DNA from: Pinus tabuliformis
Taxonomy: Eukaryota; Streptophyta; Pinopsida; Pinales; Pinaceae
DNA: 64,000 bases
Reading direction: 5' to 3'
Assembly (NCBI GenBank): GCA_031772625.1
Contig: CM062804.1
Coordinates: 1,019,130,514 to 1,019,194,513, forward strand
Shown here: positions 47,068 to 57,720 of the stretch, piece after piece
How positions within the stretch are numbered: position 1 is the stretch's first letter
Layout: every line of letters begins with the position of its first letter
The notes under the pieces: model-generated
Told to the model about the DNA's origin: nothing
Database searches by the model: none
What the model saw: only the letters and a program-made list of their open reading frames with translations
Made by a program: the position numbers and the translations under genes

Positions 47068-48301
47068 GGGAGGGACCATATACACCATTCCCCATCTTTC
47101 TTGAGCACCATGACCACAGGCAATGAATAAGGACTAATTATAGGACGAATGACACCGGCTTCTAGCAGTTCCTTGATGATTTTTTCAATTTCATTCTTTT
47201 GGGCGAAAGGGTATCTATATGGGTGCATGTTTGGTTCTTGTGCCCCTGGGACCAAAGTAATGCTATGATCATGTTCCCCTCTCGAGGGTGGAAGCTTATG
47301 AGGTTTGTCAAAGACCTGCAAATGGTTGTTTAAGACCTGTTGCATCTCAGGATGAATATGGAGAGAAGTGGGCTTGAGGGTCTGGATGGCATTAAACTAG
47401 GCGATAATTCCATGGTGGCCCTTTCTTAACAACTTTTCCATCTGATGCGAGTTGATGATAGAAGGAGCACCTGTCTGGAGTCCCCAAAGGGTATGCATGT
47501 GGTAATTCTTCTTAAAGCTCATATATAACTCCTGGAAATCCATTGTGATTAGGTCGAGTGTGCAGATCCATTCAACACCCAAGATAATGTCACACCCACC
47601 CATGTTGATGGCAAACATGTGGGTCTTTAGGTGGTAATCTCCCATCTGAGGTTTGACATTTTTTCACAGCGACCGTCACATTTCATTGTCCCCATCATCA
47701 ATCTGGACCTGGAAATTACAGACTGCTCTGACAAAACAATGCACTACTTCTACGACTCTTTGATGGATAAAGTTATGCGTGCTGCCACTATCAATCAAGA
47801 CTACTACTGGGAGATGTTTAATAAAACCTTTGATTTTGAGAGTCTAGGGAGAAGAAATGCCTGCCAATAACTGGTTCTTCTGGTGTAGCTGGGAGCTAAT
47901 TGTCCTGTTGGTTGTCCTCATCTTCCTCCTCCGGTCCCTCAAAGGATAGGGCTTCCTCAGATGAACTGTGATCAGTAGCATCAATTTGAAAGAATTTAGG
48001 TTCCTTGCATTTATACCCCGGGGAGTATTTGTCATCACAGTAGTAACACAATCCTTGCTTTCTTCTTTCTGCCATTTCTGCTTGTGACACCTTTTGAACT
48101 GTAAATGTTTGGGTAGTGCTCGGAGCCTGGGTGGGCCGTCCCTTGGCTATGAAATTTGGACAAGGCGACTGGGCCGCTAAAGCGTGTTCCACTTCACGAG
48201 TTGTCGTGCAAGCTGCCAGCCATTTGGCTGGGTGGTGCATCCGGACGTGGGCTTGTATGGTGTCTTTTAGACCACTGATAAAACATTCCAAGTAGAAATC
48301 A
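47068..48301 (-). repeat. Array unit U5 (partial, 1,234 bp): lacks gag N-terminus
   Basis: It begins in mid-gag: the frame 47896-48291 (131 codons) starts MECFISGLKDTIQAHV and includes the zinc knuckle CYYCDDKYSPGYKC, where Tyr replaces the His. The protease keeps IDSGSTHNFIHQ near 47810-47775. Frames 47397-47645 and 47055-47345 give the protease tail and RT start. Its 5' side is joined at 48301 directly to the protease of U4, with no leader or gag start between. Confidence 0.9.
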
Positions 48302-49803
48302 TCTTAAAGCTCATATATAACTCCTGGAAATCCATTGTGATTGGGTCGAGTGTGGGGTTCCATTCAACACACAAGACAACGTCACACCCACCCATGTTGA
48401 TGGCAAACATGTGGGTCTTTAGGTGGTAATCTGCAATCTAAAGTTTGACATTTTCTCTGCGGCCGTCACATTTCGTTGTCCCCCCATCAGCAATCTGGAC
48501 ATGGAAATTAGAGACTGCTCTGACAAAACAATGCACTGCTTTTGTGACTTTTTGATGGATAAAGTTATGCGTGTTGCCACTATCAATCAAGACTACTACA
48601 GGGCGATGTTTAATAAAACCTCTAATTTTGAGAGTTTGGGGAGAAGAAATGCCTTCCAAGGCATGGAGCGAGATAACTGGTTGTTCTGGTGTAGCTGGGA
48701 GCTCATTGTCCTGCTAGTTGTACTCAACTTCCTCCTCTGGTCCCTCAAAGGGTGGGGCTTCCTCAGATGAACTGTGATCAGTAGCATCAATTTGAAACAA
48801 TTTGGGTTCCTTTCATTTATGCCTTGGGGAGTATTTGTCATCACAGTAGTAACACAATCCTTTCTTTCTTCTTTCTTCCATTTCTGCTGGTGACACCTTT
48901 TGAACCTTAAGTGTTTGGGTAGTGCTCAAAGTCTAGGTGGGGCATCCCTTGGCTATGAAATTTGGACGAGGTGACTAGGCCGCTAAAGTGTGTTCCACTT
49001 CATGACCTGTCCTGCAAGCTGCCAGGCATGTGGTTGGGTGGTGCATCAGATATGGGCTTGTATGGCGTCTTTGAGACCACTGATAAAACATTCCAAGTAG
49101 AATTAATCTACCAGACTTCCCGTGCAGAAGGCTAATGCTTCAAAGGCTGTAATATAGTCTTGTACTGTGCCTGTGTGTCTGAGCTTAGTAATACGACCCA
49201 AAAAATTAGATTCATGTTCAAAGCGGTCATAAAGGGCTTTTGAGAACATCCGCCAAGTAATTGGCCTTGCATAGCATTTTTTATGACACTGCTACCATTG
49301 TCATCTTTCTTGGTCCAAGTAAAGGCTTCCCACACTTAGCTTAGTCTCATCATCTCTGATGTGATTCAACGTGAAATATTGGTCCATTTGTGATATCCAT
49401 ATGGCGGGATGAGAGTCATCAAATCTGTATATGTCCAGCTTTGGTGGTTGAGGGTGGGAATGTTGGTGGTTTCCTTGGAAGTGAAGAGAATGACTAGATT
49501 CTCCCTCATGGTCTTCATTAAAAACATATGCCTCTGATTGTAACACTGACTTACCCTTCGTGATGGTTTCCGTTAATGTCTGGATCTGCTTCGTTAACTC
49601 CTCCAACTTTTTTTCAAGGGTGTCCATCTTTTCATTGGCCATCGCTTGAGCTCTGATTTCTACCATGCACAGACCTGGTTCACTTGTCATCACTGTGAAA
49701 AAATTTGGGAACCCCCGAAAATTTGAAGTTGACAAGTGAATGGTACCACCTTGCTCAGCCCGCCTTCCTGATTCTTATGGGCTAAGTCTCCTATAAGTGT
49801 CCC
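48302..49803 (-). repeat. Array unit U4 (partial, 1,502 bp): lacks protease tail and RT start
   Basis: Gag starts well: the frame 49301-49735 (144 codons) covers MVEIRAQAMANEKMDTLEKK through QERW. The zinc knuckle near 48870-48830 reads CYYCDDKYSPRHK and then a stop in place of the last Cys. The protease motif is IDSGNTHNFIHQ (frame 48438-48659). The unit ends at about 48302 in the protease, at the point equal to ITMDFQELYMSF. U4 plus U5 equals one unit plus about 793 bp. Confidence 0.9.
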
Positions 49804-51747
49804 AGGAGGGCCCACATATGCCATTCCCCATCTTTCTTGAGCACCATGACCACAAGCGATGAATAAGGACTAATGATAGGATGAATGACACCGGCTTCCA
49901 GGAGTTCCTTGATGATTTTTTCAATTTCAATCTTTTAGGCGAAAGGGTATCTATATGGGTGCACATTTGGTGGTTGTGACCCCGGGATCAAAGTAATGTT
50001 GCGATCATGTTCCCCTCTCGAGGGTGGAAGCTCATGAGGTTTGGAAAAGACCTGCAGATGGTTGTTTAAGACCTGTTGCATCTCAGGATGAATATGGAGA
50101 GAAGTGGGCTCGAAGGCCTGGATGGCATTAAATTGGGCAATAACTCCATGGTGGCCTTTTTTTAACTACTTTTCCATCCGATTCGAGCTGATGATAGAAG
50201 GAGCACTTGCTTAGAGTCCTCGGAGGGTATGCGTGTGTTCATTCTGCTTAAAGCTCATATATAACTCCTGGAAATCCATTGTGATTGCGTCGAGTGTGCG
50301 GAGCCATTCAACACCCAGGACAATGTCACACCCACCCATGTTGATGGCAAACATGTGGATCTTTAGGTGGTAATCTCCCATCTAAAGTTTGACATTTTCA
50401 CAGTGGCTGTCACTTTTCATTCTCCCCCCATTAGCAATCTGAGCCTGGAAATTAGAGACTGCTCTGACAAAACAATGCACTGCTTCTGCAACTCTTTGAT
50501 GGATAAAGTTATGCGTGCTCCCCCTATCAATGAAGACTACTACAGGGCGATGTTTAATAAAACCTCTGATTTTGAGTTTTTGGGGAGAAGAAATGCCTAC
50601 CAAGGCATGGAGTGAGATAACTGGTTGTTTTGGTGTAGCTGGGAGCTCATTGTCCTACTGGTTGTCCTCATATTCCTCATCTGGTCCCTCAAAGAGTGGG
50701 GCTTCCTTAGATGAACTGTGATCAATAGCATCAATTTGAAAGAATTTGGGTTCCTTGCATTTATGCCCCGAGGAGTATTTTTCATCACAGTAATAACACA
50801 ATCCTTGCTTTCTTCTTTTCACCATTTCTGTTGGTGACACCTTTTGAACCCTAAGTGTTTGGGTAGTGCTCGAAGCCTGGGTGGGGTGTCCCTTGGCTAT
50901 GAAATTTGGACGAGGTGACTGGGCCACTAAAGCATGTTCCACTTCACAAGCTGTTGTGAAAGCTGCCAGTCATGTGGTTGTGTGGTGCATCTAGACGTGG
51001 GTTTGTATGGCGCCTTTGAGACCACTGATAAAACATTCCAAGTAGAATTCATCTGCCAGACCTCCTGTGCGGAAGGCTAATGCTTCAAAGGCTGTAATAT
51101 AGTCTTGTACTGTGCCTGTCTGTTTGAGCTTAGTAAGATGACCCAAAAAATCAGATTCATGTTCAAAGCGGTCACAAAGGGCTTTTCAGAACATCTGCCA
51201 AGTAATTGGCCTTGCATAGCATTTTTGATGCCACTGCCACCATTGCCATCTTTCTTGGTCCAATTAAATGCTTCCCACAATTAGCTTAGTCTCATCATCT
51301 CTGAAGTGATTCAACGTGAAATATTGGTCCATTTGTGATAGCCATATGGTGGGATGAGAGCCATCAAATTTGTACATGTCCAGCTTGGGTGGTCGAAGGT
51401 GGGAATGTTGGTGGTTTCCCTGGAAGTGAAGAGAATGGCTAGATTCACCCTCATGGTCTTCATTAAAAACATATGCCTTCGATTGTAACACCGACTTGCC
51501 CTTCGTGATGGTGTCTGTTAATGTCTAGATATGCTTTGTTAACTCCTCCAACTTTTCTTCAAGGGTGTCCATCTTTTCATTGGCCATAGCTTGAGCTCTA
51601 GTTTCTACCATGCACAGATCCGATTCACTTGTTGTCACTATGAAAAAAATTGGGACCACCTAAAATTTTGAAGTTGACAAGTGAATGGTACCACCTTTCT
51701 AAGCCTGTTGTCCTAATTCTTATGGGCTAGGTCTCTTATAAGCATCC
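49804..51747 (-). repeat. Array unit U3 (1,944 bp): gag-protease-RT start
   Basis: Complete in extent. Gag pieces are 51264-51491 and 51077-51280. The zinc knuckle CYYCDEKYSSGHKC is intact (frame 50655-50942). The protease frame 50382-50603 has FIDRGSTHNFIHQ, so the catalytic D-S-G is changed to D-R-G. The tail and RT start at 50360-49810 carry stops. Confidence 0.92.
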
Positions 51748-53693
51748 CGGGAGGGCCCAAATACGCCATTCCCCATCTTTCTTGAGCACTATGACCACAG
51801 GCGATGAATAAGGACTAATTCCAGGACAAATGACACCAAATTCTAGGAGTTCCTTCATGATTTTTTCAATTTCATTCTTTTGGGCGAAAGGGTATCAATA
51901 TGGGCTCACATTTGGTGGTTGTGCCCCTGGAACCAAAGTAATGATATGATCGTGTTCCCATCTCGAGGGTGGAAGCTCATGAGGTTTGTCAAAGACCTGC
52001 AGATGGTTGTTTAAGACCTGTTGCATCTCAGGATGAATATGGAGAGAAGTGGGCTCGAAGGCCTGGATGGCATTAAATTTGGCGATAACTCCATGGTGTC
52101 CCTTTTTTAACAACTTTTCTATCCAATGCGAGTTGATGATAGAAAGAGCACCTGCCTGGAGTCCTCAGAGGGTATGTGTGTGCTCATTCTACTTAAAGCT
52201 CAAATATAACTCCTGGAAATCCATTGTGATTGGGCCGAGTGTGCGGAGCCGTTTAGCACCCAAGACAATGTCACACCCACCCATGTTGATGGCAAACATG
52301 TGGGTCTTTAGGTGGTAATCTCCCATCTGAAGTTTGACATTTTCACAGCGACCGTCACATTTCATTGTCCCCCCATCAAAAATCTGGACCTGGAAACTAG
52401 AGACTGCTTTGACCAAACAATGCACTGCTTCTGCGACTCTTTGATGGATAAAGTTATGTGTGCTTCCACTATCAGTCAAGACTACTAGAGGGCGATGTTT
52501 AATAAAACCTATGATTTTGAGAGTTTGGGGAGAATAAATGCCTACCAAGGCATGGAATGAGATCATTGGTTCTTGCAGTGTAGCTGGGAGCTCATTGTCT
52601 TGTTGGTTGTCATCATCTTCCTCCTCTAGTCCCTCAAAGGGTGGGGCTTCCTTAAATGAACTGTGATCAGTAGCATCAATTTGAAAGAATTTGGTTTCCT
52701 TGCATTTATGCCTCGAGGAGTATTTGTCATCACAGTAGTAACACAATCCTTGATTTCTTCTTTCCACCATTTCTATTGGTGACACCCTTTGAACCTTAAG
52801 TGTTTGGGTAGTGCTCGGAGCCTGGGTGGAGTGTCCCTTGGCTATGAAATTTGGACGAGGCGACTGGGCCGCTAAAGTGTGTTCCACTTCACGAGCTGTC
52901 GTGCAAGATGTTAGCCATGTGGTTGGGTGGTACATCTGGACGTGGGCTTGTATGGCATCTTTGAGACCACTGATAAAACATTCCAAGTAGAATTCATCTA
53001 CCAGACCTCCTGTGCGGAAGGCTAATGCTTCAAAGGCTGTAATATAGTCTTGTACTGTGCCTGTCTATCTGAGCTTAGTAAGACAACCCAAAAAATTAGA
53101 TTCATGTTCAAAGTGGTCACAAAGGGCTTTTGAGAACATCCGCCAAGTAATTGGCCTTGCATAGCATTTTTGATTCCACTGCCACCATTGCCATCTTTCT
53201 TGGTCCAATTAAAGGCTTCCCACACTTAGCTTAGTCTCATCATCTCTAATGTGATTCAACATGAAATATTGGTCCATTTGTGATAGCCATATGTCGGTAT
53301 GAGAGCCATCAAATTTTTACATGTCTAGCTTGGGTGGTCGAGAGTGGGAATGTTGGTCTTTTCCTTGGAAGTGAAGAGAATGGCTAGATTTTCCCTCATG
53401 GTCTTCATTAAAAACATATGCCTCTAATTGTAACATCGACTTGCCCTTTGTGACGGTGTCCGTTAATGTCTGGATTTGCTTCGTGAACTCCTCCAACTTT
53501 TTTTAAAGGGTGTCCATATTTTCATTGGCCATAGCTTGAGCTTTGGTTTCTACCATGCACAGATCCGGTTCACTTATCACCACTGTTAAAAAATTTGGGA
53601 CCACCCGAAAATTTGAAGTCGACAGGTGAATGGTACCACCTTGCTCAGCCCGTCGTCCTAATTCTTATGGGCTAAGTCTCCTATAAGCGTCCC
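51748..53693 (-). repeat. Array unit U2 (1,946 bp): longest open gag-protease frame
   Basis: The frame 52189-52986 (265 codons) is the longest in the window. It contains, without a break, the gag C-terminal part (MECFISGLKDAIQAHVQMYH), the zinc knuckle CYYCDDKYSSRHKC (C-x2-C-x7-H-x-C, intact) near residues 82-95, an acidic linker, and the protease with LTDSGSTHNFIHQ and GGCDIVLGAK. The linker to RT is at 51895-52113. The gag N-terminal half (53540-53030) has stops, including one in the early coiled-coil region. Confidence 0.92.
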
Positions 53694-55637
53694 AAGAGGG
53701 CCCACATATGCCATTCCCCATTTTTCTTGAGCACCATGACCACAGGCGATGAATAAGGACTAATGCTAGGATGAATGACACTAGCTTCGAGGATTTCCTT
53801 GATGATTTTTAATTTCATTCTTTTGGACGAAAGGGTATCTATATGGGTGCACATTTGGTGGTTGTGCCCCTGGGACCAAATTAATGCTATGATCATGTTC
53901 CCCTCTCGAGGGTGGAAGCTCATGAGGTTTGTCAAAGACCTGCAGATGGTTGTTTAAGACCTGTTGCATCTCAGGATGAATATGGAGAGAAGTGGTCTCG
54001 AAGGCCTGGATGTCATTAAATTGGGCGATAACTCCATGGTGGCCCTTTTTTAACAACTTTTCCATCCGATGTGAGTTGATGATAGAAGGAGCACCTGCCT
54101 GGAGTCCTTGGAGGGTATACGTGTGGTCATTATGCTTAAAACTCATATATAACTCCTGGAAATCCATTATGATTGGGTCGAGTGCGCGGAGCCATTTAGC
54201 ACCCGAGACAATGTCACACCCACCCATGTTAATGGAAAACATATGTGTCTTAAGGTGGTAATCTCCCATCTGAAGTTTGACATTTTCACATCGGCCGTCA
54301 CATTTCATTGTCCCCCCATCAGAAATTTGGACCTGGAAATTAGAGATTGCTCTAACAAAACAGTGCACTGCTTCTGTGACACTTTGATGGATAAAGTTAT
54401 GCATGCTGCCACTATCAATCAAGACTACTACAGGGCGATGTTTAATAAAACCTTTGATTTTGAGAGTTTGGGGAGAAGAAATGCCTGCCAAGGCATGGAG
54501 CGAGATAACTGGTTGTTCTAGTGTAGCTGGGAGCTCATTGTCCTACTGGTTGTCCTTATCTTCCTCCTCTGGTCCCTCAAAGGGTGGGGCTTCCTCAGAT
54601 GAACTGTGATCAATAGCATCAATTTGAAAGAATTTGGGTTCCTTGCATTTATGCCCTGGGGAGTATTTGTCATCACAGTAGTAACACAATCCTTGCTTTC
54701 TTCTTTCCGCCATTTCTGCTGGTGACACATTTTGAACCTTAAGTGTTTGGGTAGTGCTCAGAGCCTAGGTGGGGTGTCCCTTGGCTATGAAATTTGGATG
54801 AGGTGATTGGGCAGCTAAAGCACATTCCACTTCATGAGCTGTCATGCAAGCTGCTAGCCATGTGGCTGGGTGGTGCATTCGGATGTGGGCTTGTACGGCA
54901 TCTTTGAGACCACTGATAAAACATTCCAAGTAGAATTCATCTGCCAAACCTCTTGTGTTGAAGGATAATGCTTCAAATGTTGTAATATAGTCTTGTACTA
55001 TGCATGTCTGTCTCAGCTTAATAAGACGACCCAAAAAATTAGATTCATGTTCAAAGCAGTCACAAATGGCTTTTAAGAATATTCACCAAGTAATTGACCG
55101 TGCATAGCATTTTTTATGCCACTACCACCATTGCCATCTTTCTTGGTCCAAGTAAAGGCTTCCCACACTTAGCTTAGTCTCATCATATCTGATGTGATTC
55201 AACGTGAAGTGTTGGTCCATTTGTGATAGCCATATGGCGGGATGAGATCCATCAAATTTGTACATGTCCAGCTTGGGTGGTCGAGGGTGGGAATGTTGGT
55301 GGTTTCCCTGGAAGTGAAGAGAATGGCTAGATTCGCCCTCATGGTCTTCATTAAAACATATGCCTCTAATTGTAACACCGACTTGCCGTTTTGTGACGGT
55401 GTCCATTGATGCCTAGATCTGCTTCGTTAGCTCCTCCAACTTTTTTTCAAGGGTGTCCATCTTTTCATTGGCCATAGCTTGAGCTTTGGTTTCTACCATG
55501 CACAAATCTAGTTCACTTGTCGTCATTGTGAAAAAAATTGGGACCACCCAAAAATTTGAAGTTGACAAGTGAATGGTACCACCCTGCTCAGCACGTCGTC
55601 CTGATTCTTATGGGCTAAGTCTGCTATAAGCGTCCCA
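53694..55637 (-). repeat. Array unit U1 (1,943 bp): first copy after the leader
   Basis: The gag start is at about 55499 (MVETKAQAMANEKM-type). Frames 55122-55406 and 54765-55034 cover the capsid region. The zinc knuckle CYYCDDKYSPGHKC is intact (frame 54543-54728). The protease frame 53781-54491 (236 codons) has LIDSGSMHNFIHQ, GGCDIVSGAK and the linker ELPPSRGEHDHS. Only this unit is joined on its 5' side to the true element leader and primer site, so its gag would be the one reached first by ribosomes. Confidence 0.92.
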
Positions 55638-56182
55638 GGATTTGGCAAAGAAGATTATGGGCAATCTTTAGAGAGACAAGGGAACTATGGTCTCAAGGAG
55701 TGTCAGGTGATATAGATCACAATATACATAAGGGTTCAATAGTAGTACTTGGCCCAATCTTTCAGGACATTAACTAAGGAAGATCAACCATACCCTTAGC
55801 CGTACTACCCGACTACCCTATCATACGTGCGAGTAATCTCCCAGAGTGTTCTTCTCGGTGTACTATAGCAGCAAGATGGCTGACGGTTTATCTACGGCGA
55901 GGTTTCAGGTGAGCCTAGGGGGCTTCCGATATACCCAAAGGGTATGTGGAAGACAGTCTGTGCATGGTTTTGTCTAATGTGCTACTACTCGAAGGGGTAC
56001 CCATAGGGGTTACAAGGGAGTCCAACAAGTGTGACCACCTTGTGTATTTCCTATGTGCATGCCTCCCCAAATCCACAGGTTTATTCTCTCAACAACAGAT
56101 CCTATGGTTTAAAGACGTTGGAGCACGTCTCTAGCCAAAAGAAAAATCTGCTAAAAATGGAGATCCCACCGGCCCTGGAAAG
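55638..56182 (-). other. Element I unique leader
   Basis: About 545 bp between the primer site and the first array unit. It is present once and has no open gag. The array units include only the last 140 bp of leader before gag, so the amplified segment starts inside the leader. Confidence 0.75.
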
Positions 56183-56197
56183 TGCTATGATACCACT
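56183..56197 (-). other. Element I primer-binding site
   Basis: On the minus strand the bases after the LTR read AGTGGTATCATAGCA, initiator-Met type with one change, two bases from the LTR end. Confidence 0.85.
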
Positions 56198-56633
56198 TGT
56201 TATGCTCTTGACCTATGAGAAGATGCCAAAATACCAAATATGTGAAGAAATACAACCCAGAACATGGAGCAAATGAGAAAAAACAACATGTATTTTATTA
56301 TTCAGAAAGGAAAAAAATGTTAACTTGCCTCTTCGAGGGGGCAACCTCTGATAGAGAAAGGCTTGGTTACAAAATAAGATACGACACTCCTCAATGGGGA
56401 GTCTCTATCCCTTTTATAGGATTCATACATGCAATTCCATGGGTTAGTACCATGGTTCTTATTAATACCATCTATCTAATACTATGGTCCATTTGCAACT
56501 AATTGTGGTCCCTTCTTTAAATGTGGGTCAAACACTTACAATTATTAATATGGGCTTTATTGACTCTTTAACTAACTATAACTATGACTCGACCCTATTA
56601 CATAAATAAGGGGGTTAGGGTTGGACCCTAACA
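56198..56633 (-). repeat. Element I 5' LTR
   Basis: Same length and ends as the left copy (TGTTATGCTC...GGACCCTAACA on the plus strand), followed by the CTCTG duplication. Confidence 0.96.
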
Positions 56634-56870
56634 CTCTGCTAGTAGTGGAGAATGCACACTCCCTCTGAACCTGTATGGAAGGTGATCCTACACTAGTGGC
56701 CTCACAAGTTATGAACCCAAACTCCCGATCAAAGCTCTCTAAGAAGCTCTCTATCTCTGCAGAAGCTGCAATGGATTTGTCTTTCCCTTTCCTGTTCGTA
56801 TTCTCTGGACACACAACATCATAGTGTCCCAACTTTTAACAATTCCAACATTTGAATTTGGAATAGTCCT
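56572..56870 (-). pseudogene. Element G gag C-terminus and zinc knuckle
   Basis: Minus-strand text FKCWNC, stop, KLGHYDVVCPENTNRKGK gives a C-x2-C-x4-H-x4-C knuckle near 56862-56815 with a stop codon inside it. An acidic/Ser-rich piece follows (SAEIESFLESFDREFGF), ending VQRECAFSTTSR at 56639. Element I then interrupts; the protease resumes at 40175. The frame 56572-56832 runs into the element I LTR, so its last part is not native. Confidence 0.8.
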
Positions 56871-56988
56871 TCTCCTTGTTCTGCTGCTTGCCTTTACCTT
56901 TTCCTTTGCCTCCATTGTTGGAAGCTTGCTTCTTTCCTTTGCCCTTCTTACCTCTTGCTAACAATGCCACATTGTCATCCTCCTCCAC

Positions 56989-57585
56989 CTATTTGGCTGC
57001 CCAAAAATGGCTCTTTCTGATTTCATTCTGAATGCAATCATCCCACAACCTCTCCCAATCGGGAAGGTTTTTCCGTGCAACAATGCCATCCACAAAATTC
57101 TCCCAAGTCTTGGGAAGACCATTCAAAGCAATCCTCACCAACTCAGTGGGTGCAATGATCTCACCTATGGCTTCCAACTCATCTCTCACTGAAGTGATCT
57201 TTGTGAGGTATGTTGTAACACTGTCAGTCTTAGCCATTTTAATGGCCTTCAATTTCTCCTTTAGGACCATTTTTCTGTTTTCATTTGAGCTCTGGTAAAG
57301 ACTGGTCAAGGTTGTCCACATCTCATGTGCATAAGTCTTTCCTCTCACATGAGGAATGACATCATCTTTGACTCCTTCCAGAATCAATCTTTTTGCCTTA
57401 GCATTCTTTTTGTTAAACTTTGCCAACTGTATAGGGTTAGCATGCACTACTACTAGGTTTTGTGCGGTATTTATCATAATGCCCCAAACTTCTTCTTCCT
57501 CAAAGATGCTTTGGATTCTCTCCTTCCATGCACTGTAGTTGTTATGCCCATCCAACCTGTCTTCCACTCTCAAACCCAAAGACAT
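56989..57585 (-). pseudogene. Element G copia gag
   Basis: An open frame of 198 codons starts MSLGLRVEDRLDGHNNYSAW and contains WKERIQSIFEEEEVWGI, HEMWTTLTSLYQSSNENRKM, LKEKLKAIKMAKTDSVTTYL and IALNGLPKTWENFVDGIVAR. These are the ordered landmarks of copia gag (UBN2/Retrotran_gag_2): L-x-G-x-N-Y-x-x-W, then LxxLYxSxxxxxxxxL, then L-x-x-LPxxWxxF. Gag forms the particle that holds element RNA. The ATG is about 140 bp inside the primer site, a normal distance. The frame ends with HFWAAK, and the knuckle follows after a stop. Confidence 0.9.
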
Positions 57586-57702
57586 GTTTCATTGTCCTAC
57601 CAAACTGAAATTTTCAAATTTGTGGTAAAGGTTTCTGCTTTCTGTGTAAAAATCAACTTGTTGTAATTGTCACTTTGTTGTCCCAAATTGCACTTTTCAG
57701 AC

Positions 57703-57720
57703 AACCAACCTCTGATACCA
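57703..57720 (-). other. Element G primer-binding site
   Basis: On the minus strand TGGTATCAGAGGTTGGTT abuts the LTR, a perfect TGGTATCAGAG initiator-Met core. Confidence 0.92.

Larger units (their letters stand above)
40176..56633 (-). mobile_element. Element I: Ty3/gypsy chromovirus with a tandem gag-protease array
   Basis: LTRs 40176-40611 and 56198-56633 (both 436 bp), an exact duplication CTCTG (40171-40175, 56634-56638), a primer site beside the right LTR and a polypurine tract beside the left one define the element on the minus strand. Downstream of the leader come repeated leader-gag-protease-RT-start units (U1 to U6), then one full gag-pol (U7) with RT, RNase H, integrase and a chromodomain. 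The array adds about 10.5 kb; without it the element would be about 5.9 kb, normal for chromoviruses. LTRs differ at about 40 of 436 positions by eye. Confidence 0.95.

Noticed and set aside
53992-54609. Plus-strand open frames recurring in each array unit (such as 53992-54261 and 54403-54609)
   Set aside because: They are antisense shadows of the conserved minus-strand gag-protease and recur only because the unit recurs.
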